DNA from: Gentiana macrophylla
Taxonomy: Eukaryota; Streptophyta; Magnoliopsida; Gentianales; Gentianaceae
DNA: 64,000 nt
Reading direction: 5' to 3'
Assembly (NCBI GenBank): GCA_026214975.1
Contig: CM047806.1
Location: forward strand, 55,631,947 to 55,695,946
Shown: in pieces, positions 46,501-59,010 of the stretch
Numbering within the stretch: position 1 is the stretch's first letter
Layout: each line of letters starts with the position of its first letter
Program-made: the position numbers and the translations under genes
The notes under the pieces: generated by a model
The model's database searches: none
Seen by the model: only the letters and a program-made list of their open reading frames with translations
What the model was told of the DNA's origin: nothing

Positions 46501-47390
46501 TAAAATCTAACTAACTAACACTCATTAAAACTTAGATATTACCAACAACTCTCTAGATTGTGGATGAACATCCCGTGTATCAACCGGTAGCATTCCAAAC
46601 CGACTATCTCTAGACGGAAAAATCTCATCCGTCTCCAAATTCTTCTACTCCATTGAGAAGAATACACAAACGTGATATCAACCAAGAATTAGGCATAGGT
46701 TTCCTTACTACCTCTTGTGATCCCAAACTCCAACACTGCCCTTTGAATCAATATACCCCAATCAACAAATACACCGAATGCCAAAGCAAAAAGTAGAAGC
46801 ATTTCATTCTCGCTAAACTTCCAAAATCCCAGTGGGATAAACTCGAGAATTTATAAAATGCTTCCACGCTTTAGATGTGGAAGTAAAGCTCGTGTAGACA
46901 TGTCGTGATTTGTATCAAAAAGCGCGAAACAGGACATTGGAAAGACTCGTGTACTTTATTCAAATGATTAGAGGATTTTGTAGTCCCCATTGCAATTCAA
47001 AATGTGGCATAAACCGGTGGAATTTCAAAAATTTGGTTGATAATAGATGAAGAGAAGGGAACAGCCACTCCTCTTACTGAACAATCTGTGTAGACTCTAT
47101 CATAGATGTCGCTATTAGCGCAGAATAAAATTCTCGCACTATCGAGACATTTACCCTTCCTCTCGGTGTCTCGACAAATTTTTTCCAACCGAAACTCCTA
47201 ATGAGAGTTTTACCCCACCGATCAATTTTATCAAAATTCAAACCTTTCTCCAATAGATTGGAGAATTAGCAAAAACGAGGTGTAAATTTATACTCTCATT
47301 AGAAGCTTGCGATTCGGATGATCCGGTGTATGAGGCTCGTAAGAATTTACAGATGGTGAGAGTGGTTCGACATTTTAAAACTTGATAAAA
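46500..47390 (-). pseudogene. Element D ORF 3b, plant-transposon-protein type, env position
   Basis: Minus-strand frames contain KIDRWGKTLIRSFGWKKFVE, VREFYSALIATS, SVRGVAVPFSSSIINQIFEIPP (47,078-47,015) and, further on, FINSRVYPTGILEVWRE and ALAFGVFVDWGILIQ. This order (an FY box, 'VRG..VPFS...IN.I..IP', a helical 'IL..' segment) is that of the plant retrotransposon protein found in the env position of Athila elements. The frame is broken several times. An ATG near 47,373 follows a TATA box at 47,469-47,461. Confidence 0.55.
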
Positions 47391-47460
47391 ATAAAATTAC
47401 AGCTTGGAAGTAGATAGGCAAAGAAAGAAATTTGTATGCTTTCCTCATTCCCTGGCCTCC

Positions 47461-47570
47461 TTTATATAGATAGAAAGTAATACATACGTGGATGAACGAG
47501 ACGCACTCAAAAAATGAGTCATGCCGTTTCCTTCACGGATCGGGCCGAGTATAGCCGGACCGGTCCGGCC
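47461..47570 (-). promoter_or_regulatory. Putative internal promoter before ORF 3b
   Basis: On the minus strand the palindromic words GGCCGGACCGGTCCGG and CGGCCCGATCCG (47,570-47,537) precede CTATATAAAGGAGGCC (about 47,470-47,455). This is the same order as in the D LTR promoter (palindromes, then CTATATAAAGGGGGC). ORF 3b starts about 90 bases downstream. Confidence 0.45.
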
Positions 47571-47929
47571 TCATCCTGCTTTTTACCGAGGGACGAGGTG
47601 AAAGTCAATTTGATTTTTGGCTATTTACTTCACGTGCCTATTACTAGCTCTTTCCTCAAGATACATTATAAAGTTAATTTAACTTGATACTTAACGGATA
47701 AAACGACACATTATATTTTGTAAAATGACGTAGTAATTATACGAAAATTATTTTTGAGTTTTTTTCCTTTATAGTTTTTATAAAAACTAAACCGATTTAA
47801 AATGCAAACCAAAATTTTATAAAATCTATTGTAACGAAAATTGAAAACAAACCAATAGTTAAATGACAAAAGTCGAATGCAATAAAATGTGTAGTAAACA
47901 TGTTTAATCAATCATTAAAATTCAATCTT

Positions 47930-49372
47930 CATCATAATCTTCCTCCGGATCAACTTGAAAACTCGAACTCGAAACGATCGAGAAGTCGATGGATGAGTCA
48001 AGTCGTGGTCCTGATCGAACTATCAAGACCCATCGAACTCATGCCGACGTGACATGTGCATACTCAGCGAATCCTCCCAAGTCGACATTGCCGGGTCTCT
48101 CGAACACTGTCGAAAAATACACCGCCCCACTAGATTGGCTTCCAAAAGGATATGACGATGGATGAAAGCTCGACCGTGGTGGAATAGGTGTTTCCACCGT
48201 AAGGTAAGGTATATGGATCGATCGACAAGGTGGATAGGCAGATCATCAAAGTAGGATTACGGCTAAACCGCTGCTCTTCTAAACCTCTACGAATATCATC
48301 ACACCACCGCTTAGTACTCAAATAATAAAGCCACATTGGCTTGACCACGCGCAACATCCGCATCACTAAAGATTGAAACATGTCATATGTGATAGTGTTG
48401 GAGAAAGGAGTTTGTTGAGGCCGACTAGAAAAAGATGGAAAAGAAGAAGATGTAAAACTCGGTGAGCCAATGAGTTTGACGCCTTCTAAGCAAAGAGCTA
48501 ATACTACCATCCGGAAGAATAGTCAAACTAGGTCCAATCAGATTTCCATCGGCCGTAGAGATAACTTGTCATTAGGCAGAATGGTACTCCCAACCTACGA
48601 CATAAATCGTAGATAAAACAAGGGAAGTAAAGATGACTCCTGGTCCAGCGATGACAATACTCTCAAAAATCCTCTTAAACATGACCTTTCCAACATCCAC
48701 TCTAACATCATTTACCATAGCCTGTGCAATACAAACATCTTCCTTTCCAAAAGCAAAGATGTTTACGAGAAGGATAGAGATTATGGCTAATAAATCTTTT
48801 AATTGCCCTTAAACCTCTAAAACAGCTCCCGTAATTAAACCGATTTTCAACCCACACCGCGGTCGGGTCAAAAAGCAATCTGGCTCTCGTATAGATCAAA
48901 AACTAGCAGGATCATCTAAATTATAGACTACCCTGTAATCCTCCTCATCGAAAACCTCAACTCCTAAAATTGCATTAATGACGGCAGGGTTAAAAGGAAT
49001 ATTTCGCTCGTAAAGGTACAGCTTCCGACCGAGTAAGTCGTTTTTCCGACATAGTAGATAAAACCGAATAAAACTCAAATACTATAGTCGTGTTAATCTC
49101 ACCTTCCTTCCGGTCGCTAAATCTAACCACCGACGCCTTCTAAAGATATTTTTGACTTCATCACCTAAGTCATCCAAATCTAAACCTTTTTCAACCGTAA
49201 CATCACACTTACTATAAATTTTTGTATACGCTTTCTTAGCCTCGGTGATGCGGTTCTTTCAAAACTTACAACTTCCTCTTCAGTGATAAAATTATCATGC
49301 CTCACGACAGAGTTGAAATTGGAATTTTGATTTTCTCTTTTAGAGATTCTAGTACTCGACTCACCCATTCTA
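47930..49372 (-). pseudogene. Element D ORF 3a, plant-transposon-protein type, env position
   Basis: The ATG at 49,372 starts MGESSTRISKRENQNSNFN. Broken frames then contain LDDLGDEVKNIFRRRRWLDL, NDLLGRKLYLYERNIPFNPA and VINAILGVEVFDEEDYR (49,040-48,930), and the tail ends EEDYDED near 47,930. Architecture matches ORF 3b (charged N-terminus, arm before 'IPFNPAVINAILG', helical middle) but the sequences differ strongly, so the two are diverged relatives, not a recent duplication. Confidence 0.55.
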
Positions 49373-50880
49373 CGATATTGGTAATGCCAATCAACAAAAA
49401 CGACAACAAAAACAAAAAAAAATAACAATGTCACAACACATTCAAAAATCAAAACAATGAAATTAATCTAAAAATTATGAAAATACGAAATTAACAACTA
49501 AATAAACTAGATTATACCTTAAAGTGTAGAAAACGTTGAAAAATAGGCCGAAAAAGTGTTAAAGTTGCCGGAATGAATGGAGCTTGTTCTTGACCCTTTT
49601 GAATTTTCCACTTTGTGTTGAAGAGAGAGATGATAATGAGAAGAAATCAAGTAGTGTGTAGTGTGAGATGAATTTTTGTGGAAGGAATTAAAAAAATTCG
49701 TAAGGTGGGGTTTAGGTGTGGGAAGTGCGGTTGTTAGAAAAAAATTAGGGAAGAAGAAGAAGAAAAAAGAAGGGTCCCCGTCTGCTTTATGTTTTAGACT
49801 CTGACCGGTCCGGTATACAGGCGGATCGGTCCGTGAACAATTTTTTTCGCTTTTCGATTTTTTATGATTTTTGAATAAAACTCATACAAATTCTAATAAA
49901 ACTTAATTAAAGTCTTAAAAATAAGTTTATAAAATTTTCTTAAAATAAAATTTGAAGGAACTTTTATAATTTCATAACAATTTATAAAAATTTAATAAAA
50001 TCCTTATAACACTTTAATAAAAAGCTTATAAAAATTTAATAAATTTATATCAACTCTTATAAAACATCTAAAAAAAAACTTTTATAAAACTTTTATAAAA
50101 CTCCTCAAATTTTATAAAGATCCAATTTTATGAAATTCTCGGTTATGCTAAAAATTTTATAAAATAAAAGACTCAACTTAAGGGTTCCTGATTCTTCGAT
50201 TTCTAAATCCTCCAAAGTTCTGATATAACGCCGATCAACCTAACTCCTAAAAACGAGGCATTTGAATTATCTCTCGAATTCCATCGGGATTTTCGGATAA
50301 CCACCTAATCGTTCCTTCCTAACAATATTCAAACACTCATCCTGGATCTCGTTGTGTTTTTCCCACAAATTCAACATGTTCACTTTTTCCACAGATTCTC
50401 GTGATCTCATTAGAAACTTTGCCCTTCTTTTTATCGCACTTCTTGATATTCCATTACATACTTCTCTTAATCTAATCTCTCTCAACAATTTCTTGTTTTG
50501 TTCAAAAACTAAAGCTTCTATAGAAAACGCCGACATCTTTATCAAGGCCTAATTTCAAAAGTAAAATAAAACTCCTATTCTATCTAAAAAGACATCCAGC
50601 TTCTTTTACGTCTATCCGGTAAAAGACGAAAAAGTTTAAACATAATTAAAATTACGTAAAAGTAGAGTAAAGATAGATAGCACTGGTATTTGGTCGATTC
50701 CAGCTCGCTTTCGCTTTTCATTTTTTTTTTTTTTTTTTTGTTTGTCGGGGATCAATCAAGAGCATTATTTCTTCTTTCAAAGGTGATTCCTTCTCCTTCT
50801 ACAAATAACTTTACTCGTGTCCATTGGCTATAAAAGTTGTATTTCCATCGCTTAGTCCAATGTACCTCCAGCTTTGTAAA
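49373..50880 (-). mobile_element. Element D spacer between integrase and ORF 3a
   Basis: Contains a short minus frame 50,545-50,267 (92 codons, charged, no domain recognised) and AT-rich sequence. The D palindromic words (GACCGGTC, GGATCGGTCC) occur at 49,801-49,835, about 430 bases before the ORF 3a ATG. Confidence 0.55.
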
Positions 50881-52000
50881 CCCGTGTTACTTTAAATGGA
50901 CTCGCCCATCTTGATTTAAGCTTACCTCGAAACAACTTTAAACGTGAATTGTACAAAAGCACTCGATCACCTACATGGAACTCACGCTTAAAGATTCTCT
51001 TATCATGGAAGGACTTCGTATGCGTTTTGTAGATTCGAGCGCTTTCATAAGAATCGAGACGAAATTCTTCTAGTTCTCATCAATTGAAGCAATCTATGAT
51101 CACCGATGACCTTAGGATCGAAATTTAGAAATCTAATAGCCCGTAAGGCTCGGTGTTCTAACTCAACCTGAGATGACAAGACTTACCAAAGACTAGCTTA
51201 TAGGAGAACAACCTATTGGTGTTTTAAAAGTCGCTCAGACGCCCATAACGCATCATCTAATTTAATTGCCCGCTTTTACGATTTGAATCAACTGCTTTTT
51301 CCACGATTCTTTTGATTTCTCTTTGACACCTCTACCTACCAACGGTTTTTGGGATGATATGCGTTCTTAGTTTATGTGTTACACCATATTTCTCAATTAA
51401 CTTAGTAAATGGTCTATTACAAAAGTGTGAACCTCTATCGCTAATGATCGCCTCGAATGCCATATCTAGTGAATATGTTCTTTTTAAGGAATCGTATGAC
51501 AACCTTGGTATCATTAGTGGGAAGAGCTTCACTTTCTACCCATTTTGAAACATAATCTACCATTACAAGAATAAATCTTTTTCCAAACGATATAGGAAAA
51601 GGTCCCATGAAATCTATACCCCAAACATCAAATAACTCACATTCTAAAATAGGTTGCATAGGCATTTCATGTTTTTAGATACATTTCCCATTTTTGACAA
51701 GATTCACAAGATTTAACGTATTTATAAGCATCTTTATATAATGTAGGCCAATAAAACCACATTGTAAAACTTTAAAAGCAGCTTTTCCATCCTCCATGAT
51801 GTCCTCCTCGCCTCACGATCATGACAAAATGATAAAATACTTAAAATTTCATTATCAGCACACATTTTCTGATTATCCCATCGTAACATTTACGGAAAAG
51901 GTCCGTTCCTCCCAAGAATAAAATTTTAAGTCATAAAAGAATTTCTTTTTCTGCAAGCAAGTCCAATGAGACGGAATATAATCACAAAGTTAAGTAATTA
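50880..52000 (-). pseudogene. Element D integrase
   Basis: Minus-strand frames show [13 protein letters not shown] and [14 protein letters not shown] (51,640-51,540), [34 protein letters not shown] and YGVTHKLRTH (51,450-51,350). These are the Athila-type DDE core with frameshifts between segments. The C-terminal part down to 50,880 ([16 protein letters not shown] sequence) is degraded. Confidence 0.75.
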
Positions 52001-53400
52001 ATGATATCTCCAAACCAAGGTGAGATTTCCTTAGGGAATTCTATTTTTAATAATTGCATGGTTGAAGGAGTATCTATTCTAAATAGTTGTTCATCAGAAA
52101 TGAATCTTTAATTTCATTCCCTATCTCTTCCTCGCCTCCATTCTACTTAGGTGATCTCACACTACGCTTTTCACTTCCTTTTATCTTTAATTTCAATATC
52201 AAATTCTTGTAGTAGGAGAATCCATCTAAGAAGACGGTTTTGCATCCTTCTTACTCAAGAAATACTTCAGAGTCGAATGGTCTCAGGTAGACTATTACCT
52301 TAGAACCGACAATATACGATCTAAACTTATCTAAGGCAAAAATCACAGCCAGCAGCAGCCTTTTCAGTAGTTGCATAATTTAGTTGAGTCATGTTTAATG
52401 TGTGGGATGCATAGTAAATAGCTTTGAGAATTCTATTGTATCTTTGACCTAAAACACTCTCTACAAACTAAATCACTAGCATCACACATAATTTCAAAAG
52501 GTAAATTCCACCTGGTGCTACCAAAATCTGCAAGAATCAACTTCGCTTTGTGGTCTTAAACGCTCCATACATTTACTATCAAAGTTAAAAGATACTTTTT
52601 TCAAGCAAATGACTTAACGGCTTTGCTATCTTTGAAAAATCTGCAATAAATCTCCTATAAAATCCTGCATGTCCAAGAAATCCTCTTAGAGTCCTTAGAT
52701 TAACTGGTGGCGTAATTTTTCAATCACCTCGACTTTAGCTTTATCAACTTCAATTCCTATTTCGTAGATTCTATGACCTAAAACAATTCCTCCCGATACC
52801 ATTAAATGACATTTTTCCCGCTTTAGAACTAAATTGGTATCCTCACAACGTTGTAAAACTCTTTCTAAGTGCGACAAACACTTACCAAAAGAATCTCCAT
52901 AAACACTAAAGTCGCCCATAAAAATTTCTAAGAATTTCTCAACCATATCGTAAAATATAGACATCATACATCTTTGAAACGTAGCAGAGCATTACATAAA
53001 CCAAACGGCATTCTTTTATATGCGAAAGTTCCATAAGGACATGTGAAAGTAGTCTTTTCTCTATCTCCTACCGCAATGAAGATCTCAGAATAAACTCGAA
53101 TAACCATCTAAGAAACAAGAATACTTATGACCACTTAAACGCTCCAACATTTGAACTATAAATGGAAGCGGATGATGATCTTTCTTAGTATGATCATTTA
53201 GTTTTCTAAAATCAATGCACATTCGATATCCTCGTAATTTCCTTGTTGGAATCCATTCATTCTTATCATTTTCTTTCACCGTGAAACCTCCTTTCTTTGG
53301 TACAACTTGAGTTGACTAACCCATTCACTATCTCGATATAGGAAAGATTATTCCCATTTCTAATAGCTTAATGACCTCTTTCTTGACGATTAATCAGAAA
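52001..53400 (-). pseudogene. Element D reverse transcriptase and RNase H
   Basis: Order on the minus strand: NEWIPTRKLRGYRMCIDFRK, LNDHTKKDHHPLPFIVQML and HKYSCFLDGYS (53,270-53,090). Then FMGDFSVYGDSFGKCLSHLE and NLVLKREKCHLMV with GIVLGHRI (52,925-52,780) and EVDKAKVEVIEKL. The Athila motif FMDDFSVYG reads FMGDF, so the first catalytic Asp is Gly. RNase H traces continue to about 52,200. Confidence 0.8.
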
Positions 53401-53599
53401 TTGGTTGAGGCGGCGTTGCGGTTGAATACAAGGTTTAGCATCCTCTTTCGTAATTATCTTATGAACACAAATCTCGTGGCTAATACCTCGAATATCGGCA
53501 ATCGCCCATCCAAAAGCTTTCTTATGCTTTCTTAACATTCTTATTAATTGATCTTCTTGTCGCTCGCTTAAAGTAGATGATATAATAATCGGTAATAGA

Positions 53600-54170
53600 T
53601 TATCGCTTTCTAGAAAACATATTTCAGATTTAAAGGTAACGGTTTCAATTCCAGATTCTTTGGCGGATCTTCTATTGATGATTTAAGAACTGGTCCTTCT
53701 AGTTCTAACTCCAAATACTTATGCCATGGTGGCTTAAAAGTAAAGCTTCCTTTATCTAGAGAAAGGATTATCTCTTTCATTTCAATGTCTTCCTCTTCTT
53801 CTTTATAGATAGACAGAGTTAAGCATTCTTCTAACTTCGTCTTCAAAAGTTGGTAATCGATTATCATAGACAGTAATGAATATCTTCTATAAAAGAACAT
53901 GATTCTGGTGATGTATATGGATGGTTCATAGCTTTAAAAATATTGAAAGCAACTTCATCTTCATTGACTCTCAAAATTAACTCTCCTTTATGAACATCGA
54001 TTAAAGTTCTTCCTGTAGCTAGAAATGGACGACCTAGAATAAGAGGCGCTGAATATCCTTCTTCCATTTCCATAACTACAAAATCTACTGGAAAATAGAA
54101 TTTGTCTACTTTAACCAGTACATCCTTAATCATTCCTTTAGGGTACTTAATCGATCTATCTCGCCATTTG
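53600..54170 (-). pseudogene. Element D protease
   Basis: The minus frame 54,133-53,864 contains FPVDFVVMEMEE, APLILGRPFLATGRTLIDV and GELILRVNEDEVAFNIFKAM, the conserved C-terminal half of Athila-type protease. The N-terminal catalytic part (a degraded 'DLGASINL'-like text near 54,240) lies in another frame. Frame 53,900-53,610 continues into the RT linker (LELKPLPLNLKYVF). Confidence 0.75.
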
Positions 54171-56672
54171 CAGAGTCATTTCACCTTAGTAAGCTTTCCT
54201 ATGCCTAGCTTTTTATAATCCTCATAAGACATGAGATTTATACTAGCTCCAAGATCACATAAGACTTTCTTAAAGAGAAATCCTCCAATTTCACATGGAA
54301 TCGTAAAACTTCCAGATCTTTCAGCTTTAGGTGGTAACTTATGCCGCAGAATTGCGTAACATTCTTCATTTAGGCATATATTCTCGTATTCCTCTAATTT
54401 TTCTTATTTGATAGTATATCTTTCGAAACTTTCCATAGGCAGTATATTAATCAGAGCTTCAATAATGTGGATATTAACATGAAGATGACGAAAGGTATCA
54501 AGGAAACGAGCATACTTCTTATCGCTTTTGCCTTTTGATTTGATCTTTAGTGAGGGTAGGGTAAAGATTCTAAATCTATAACCTTTGGCTCCTTAGTCAA
54601 TTTCTCTTTTCCTTTTTCCTTAAACCTTTGAGTATTACTTAGTCGCCATGTTTCAGTGTTCTTGAATTTTTCCTTTGAATTGTTCCTCTAATCAATCTCT
54701 CGCCTTGATTTTTCGATTCTTCCTGCTTCTCATTTATTCTAACATGTTCCTTGAATAAATTCCTTAAATCTTTATCCATAGGGTCTTTCAAAATCCTAGG
54801 ATTTTTACCCAATTTTCTCCTTCATTTTCGTGTTCCAAACTTCTATTCCTTTTCAAGAAATTATCTATAATTTCTTCTTCCTCGTCGATGAATTCATCTT
54901 TATCTTTAGTTTCATCATTCTTTCCATCTAAATCATTTTCTACTTCATTATTCCCAAAGTTTTCTACTCCATTACTTCCACTAAGCTTCCTACTTCTCGT
55001 AACCACAACATTTACCTCTCTTGGGTTTCACGTTGTTGCTTGGTAATCCTCCTGGGGTCTCCACTGCTGTTACGCTCACCTTCCCTACTCAAATGATCTT
55101 CCATATTCCTTAATGAGGCTTCTATTGTTCTCATTCTCGTATCATGTCCACTCATAGATGTTTTTATTGTACTCATGTCTTTAGTGACTGTACTAATAGA
55201 AGTCATCATCGCTTTCCATATTCTTAGCTTGAGTAGATACCACACCCATCATATTTTCCATTAGTTTTTCCCATTTTTCAACTCCTTCCGCAGTTGAGTT
55301 GAACTCGAAAGTTACTTGTATACTTTGAGTGGTATGTTGAGGATAGGATCTTGGTAATGATTGTAAATTCGATTAGATGTACTTTCTTGATAAACTTGGT
55401 TATTATTCCTATATGGGACCGGATATGGCGGTTGTCTGGCTTACTAGGGTTTTCGGACCATCGATAAGTAGGATGATCTCTTCTAATAGCATTGAATGAG
55501 TTTGAGTATGCATTGTTCAAATTCTATCTGTCAATAAGAAAACTCACCTCCTCCCTCGAATATCCTGTTGGTTCTTCACTCCCTAATGCCACATTATCAT
55601 GACTTGAGTATTCATTTGGTGTACTATTTTCTCAATTTTGGTTCTTATTCTCATTGTAAACCATCAAATTTCCTACTCAAATTCTCCAAGTGTGCTAGAA
55701 CTTCCGTATTAGACGTACATTCTCCCGCAAAGCTACTTTTCCGGTGCTAGAACCGGTTTCCCACATTCTGTTATTTTTGGAAATCTTTTCTATAGCATCG
55801 TGAATCGCTTGAGCTTCACTCATCATTAACGAACCACCACATGCATGATCTACATCTCAGACGTGAGTCTTTTCTCAATTTACGACGTAAAGAGTTGAAT
55901 TTGCATATCTAAGGAATAACCATGATCGGGACACGCTCTTAACAATTTTTAAACCTTTCCCACGCATTCCCAAGAGTTTCCTCGGATCCTTGTCTAAAGT
56001 TAGCAACCTCGACTTTTAATTCCAAATTTCGTCCAGAGGTGAAATATTGTTTCGTAAATTCAGGTTTGAATCTCCTCCCAACTAGTAAGTGAATGATGTG
56101 GAAGAGACATAAACCAATCTCGGCTCGCCCTTTTAAAGAAAAAGGAAACATAGTCATTCTCGTTAATTCCTTATGAGCACCTTGACTTTTGGTCAGATTG
56201 CACGCTTCTTGAAAAGATAGAGATGATGATGTGGATCTTCATCATCCTCTCCTAGAATTGGGCTCTTGCGTCAATTAAACCAAAAAGATGAGACTTAATT
56301 TCAAATTATTTGCTCCTTCATTAGGTAAAAGTATGGGATTATTAGTCCGGTTTCTTCTTCTGCTTGGTCACATATAGGTCTCGGGTTTGGTGGATTATTA
56401 CGATTATTCTCGGTTCCGATTTTGATTATTTCTATTATTATTATTATTAGGGTTAATGAGGGTTTTGTCCATGCCCTGAGCATGTTCCACCCTTGTTTCG
56501 TTCAGTGTTTCATCACCGATTTCACCATTCTCGTATTTCTGTTTGAAGATGATTCTTGGTCAGGATTTCCCTGACTAGTATGACCGCGTTTACTCTCTAC
56601 TCTTAACTGCCTTTCGTAAGTGTTTATGTCAGGCTTATAAGGAACGAGAGGGGCCTTACCACTTCTGGTCAT
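54171..56672 (-). pseudogene. Element D gag
   Basis: The ATG at 56,672 starts MTRSGKAPLVPYKPDIN. Capsid-like segments follow: FPFSLKGRAEIGL, LELKVEVANFRQGSEETLGN and AWERFKNC (56,150-55,940), typical of Athila gag. The C-terminal part (55,520-54,788) has NNAYSNSFNAIRRDHPTYRW and two acidic or helical segments. Many frame breaks. Confidence 0.75.
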
Positions 56673-56856
56673 CAACTAACGAAAATAGAAAATAACACGA
56701 AATTGATAGTAGTAAAAATTGGTAATTTTCCTAAAAGGTAACAACCAACGAAAAAAATAAAATAGAAATGAGATAAGAAAAGTGTTGACTTATTCTCGAG
56801 AGTTTTAAGCTAATACAAGTAGTAACCATAGACACATAAAAAGAAATTAGCGACGT

Positions 56857-56874
56857 TTCCCGGCAACGGCGCCA
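56857..56874 (-). other. Element D primer-binding site
   Basis: TGGCGCCGTTGCCGGGAA on the minus strand, seven bases from the 5' LTR. This is the classic Athila-type PBS (Asp-tRNA-like in the literature). Confidence 0.85.
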
Positions 56875-56881
56875 GAAAAGC

Positions 56882-59010
56882 TGACGGACCTTTTCTAGGC
56901 TATACAGATCCTAACCGGCAGTGTACCGGGTCAAATCGTAGTTCTAGTCTGGTGAGTCAGGTGTCGAATCCTCAGGGAACTTGGTAATTTATTTTACGTG
57001 TGGTTAAACACCAAAGAGCTGTTATTAACTCGATCTAAATCGCAATTTTATCACACAAATCACTACTATTCTAGTTAACATAAAATAAATATGTAATTTA
57101 ATAGTTATTCTAATATAATATATATAGATATATAAATATATATAGATGTACATAAATTGCAAAATATATATATAGATATAAATATATAGGTACCAAGATA
57201 TTAATAGATAAATTTAGAGAATCACCAAAACTTATATAATTGGTTTATACGATCTTTTCGATTAATTGAAATGTGTTCGATCTCTCCTTTTATTTTAGGT
57301 CCAATTGAGTAAGTGAAACGGTGCACTCCTGAGGTAAACAATTCCTCCTCACACGAGTGTATGAAATTGTCTTATGTCCATTGTCATCACCCAAGATCCA
57401 CAATCATACGGTAAACTAATTAATCTAAACAGTCCCGAGTACAAATCTACCTTTAGATAAAAGGAGTCATTCCGTTAGTCAAACGGTCAATTTTATTTTA
57501 AAGGCTCCGGTTGTCAAAGCCGGACGATTCAACTTTCCGGTTTAAGTTTCAATTAAACGATGATTTAACATTATTACGATCTCGAGTACAAATTATAATA
57601 AAATTCATTTCTCCCAAAACAAATTTACCCCGGTTAGAAATCGGATTCCGTTATCACGTTGTTCACACGGCCAATTTTACCCTCCGGTTTTTCTATCTTT
57701 TATTTCAAATCCACGACTACGAGGCGCCAATTCATAATTAGATTATGAATTCCTCGGATCTACTAAATATGTCAAAATGAATATGATCAAAATAGAAAAA
57801 GATTCAATTAACTCAATTTTAGTCATTTTAACTTAACAACATTTCTTTAACGAAAAGATCGAAATAAAACCGATTACATAGTTTTGGCCAAGATTATATT
57901 TAGCCTAAAAACATTATAACAACGAAAAAATACAAAAACAAACATAAATACTTAAGAAAAGTTACCCGAATACGGCAGTTGATTCGTAAATCGTATTTTC
58001 CGGACATTACAACTTCTTTAGCAAAACCGACTTCCGAGATTTTCTCGAGCATTACAACGATATTACATTATTACGGCGTAAGGCCTTATTTACTACTACT
58101 AAAAAAAAAAGAAAGAAGAAGGAGATATATATATATATAGATCGTTATATATATATATGGTACATCCTCTCGCTTTGCAAATGAGCCCCCTTTATATAGG
58201 AAAAACTTCCAAGGCCGGACCGGTCCGGTATTAGGCGGATCGGTCCGGACTAATGATTACTTCCACCTTCTTAAGTAATCAAGATAAAAGGTATGATTAT
58301 ATATATTTTTATATATAATTATTAAACTTCTAAAATTCATATCTCGAGTTCTGACCTCCAAAATTGCAAACGAAATGCCAAAATTAAGATCTCGAGAAAC
58401 TCTACAACTTTCATGAAGGACTCTTCTCCAGATAACGCTTTTTTGATGACCTCGTGTTCCTCCGAAGCTTTTACGGGATTTTTTCTTAATCCAAGTCGAT
58501 TAGCCACTTGATCACTGTTTAAGTTCTAGACCTCCAATCTTCATAATTCAAATTGCATTGGAACATTCTTGGAAAAATCTACAACTTTTGTGAAGAACAC
58601 TTTTTCTGAAAATATCATTTTGATGAGCCATTCGTTTGTCGAAGATATTTCTCTATTATTACTTATCCAGATTGATTGGCTACTTGTCCACTTAAGCTAT
58701 TCAATTGACCATTTAAACTCGTGGCACTCTCTAAATCATTCCAGAGATATGATTAAACTTCAAAATGTCGATTCTCGGGTCTTGGTTTATAAATCCGCAA
58801 TAAAACATCACAAATACCCACGTAAATCGACATTTACACTCCGATTTACTAAAATCGGTACAAAATTACAACTTTTATTATTATTATTACTAAACACTCT
58901 AAATTATAAAGACTAACACTTTATACCATAATTTCATATATTTTATATAGAATTCGTTGATAAAACATAATAATATAACATATTTTTAATCATATAAAAA
59001 TAATACATCA
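56882..59010 (-). repeat. Element D 5' LTR (right copy)
   Basis: 2,129 bases, pairs with 42,716-44,843. Palindrome/TATA module at 58,191-58,250. It carries intact CAG at 56,973-56,975 where the left copy has CGT (42,806-42,808), and the reverse at other sites. Confidence 0.92.

Larger units (their letters stand above)
42716..59010 (-). mobile_element. Athila-like Gypsy element D, full length
   Basis: 16.3 kb with LTRs of 2,128 and 2,129 bases, perfect target duplication GGCAT (42,711-42,715 and 59,011-59,015), Athila-type PBS, polypurine tract, gag, protease, RT, RNase H and integrase on the minus strand, and a long 3' region with two further ORFs in the env position. All genes are broken. 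Near-identical LTRs suggest fairly recent insertion; most LTR differences lie at CAG/CTG/CCGG sites. Confidence 0.92.

Noticed and set aside
9796..59010. Methylation-driven deamination as the cause of LTR differences
   Set aside because: Deamination gives C-to-T or G-to-A changes. Many differences here are loss of the middle base, CGG/CCG/CGT or inserted bases at CWG.
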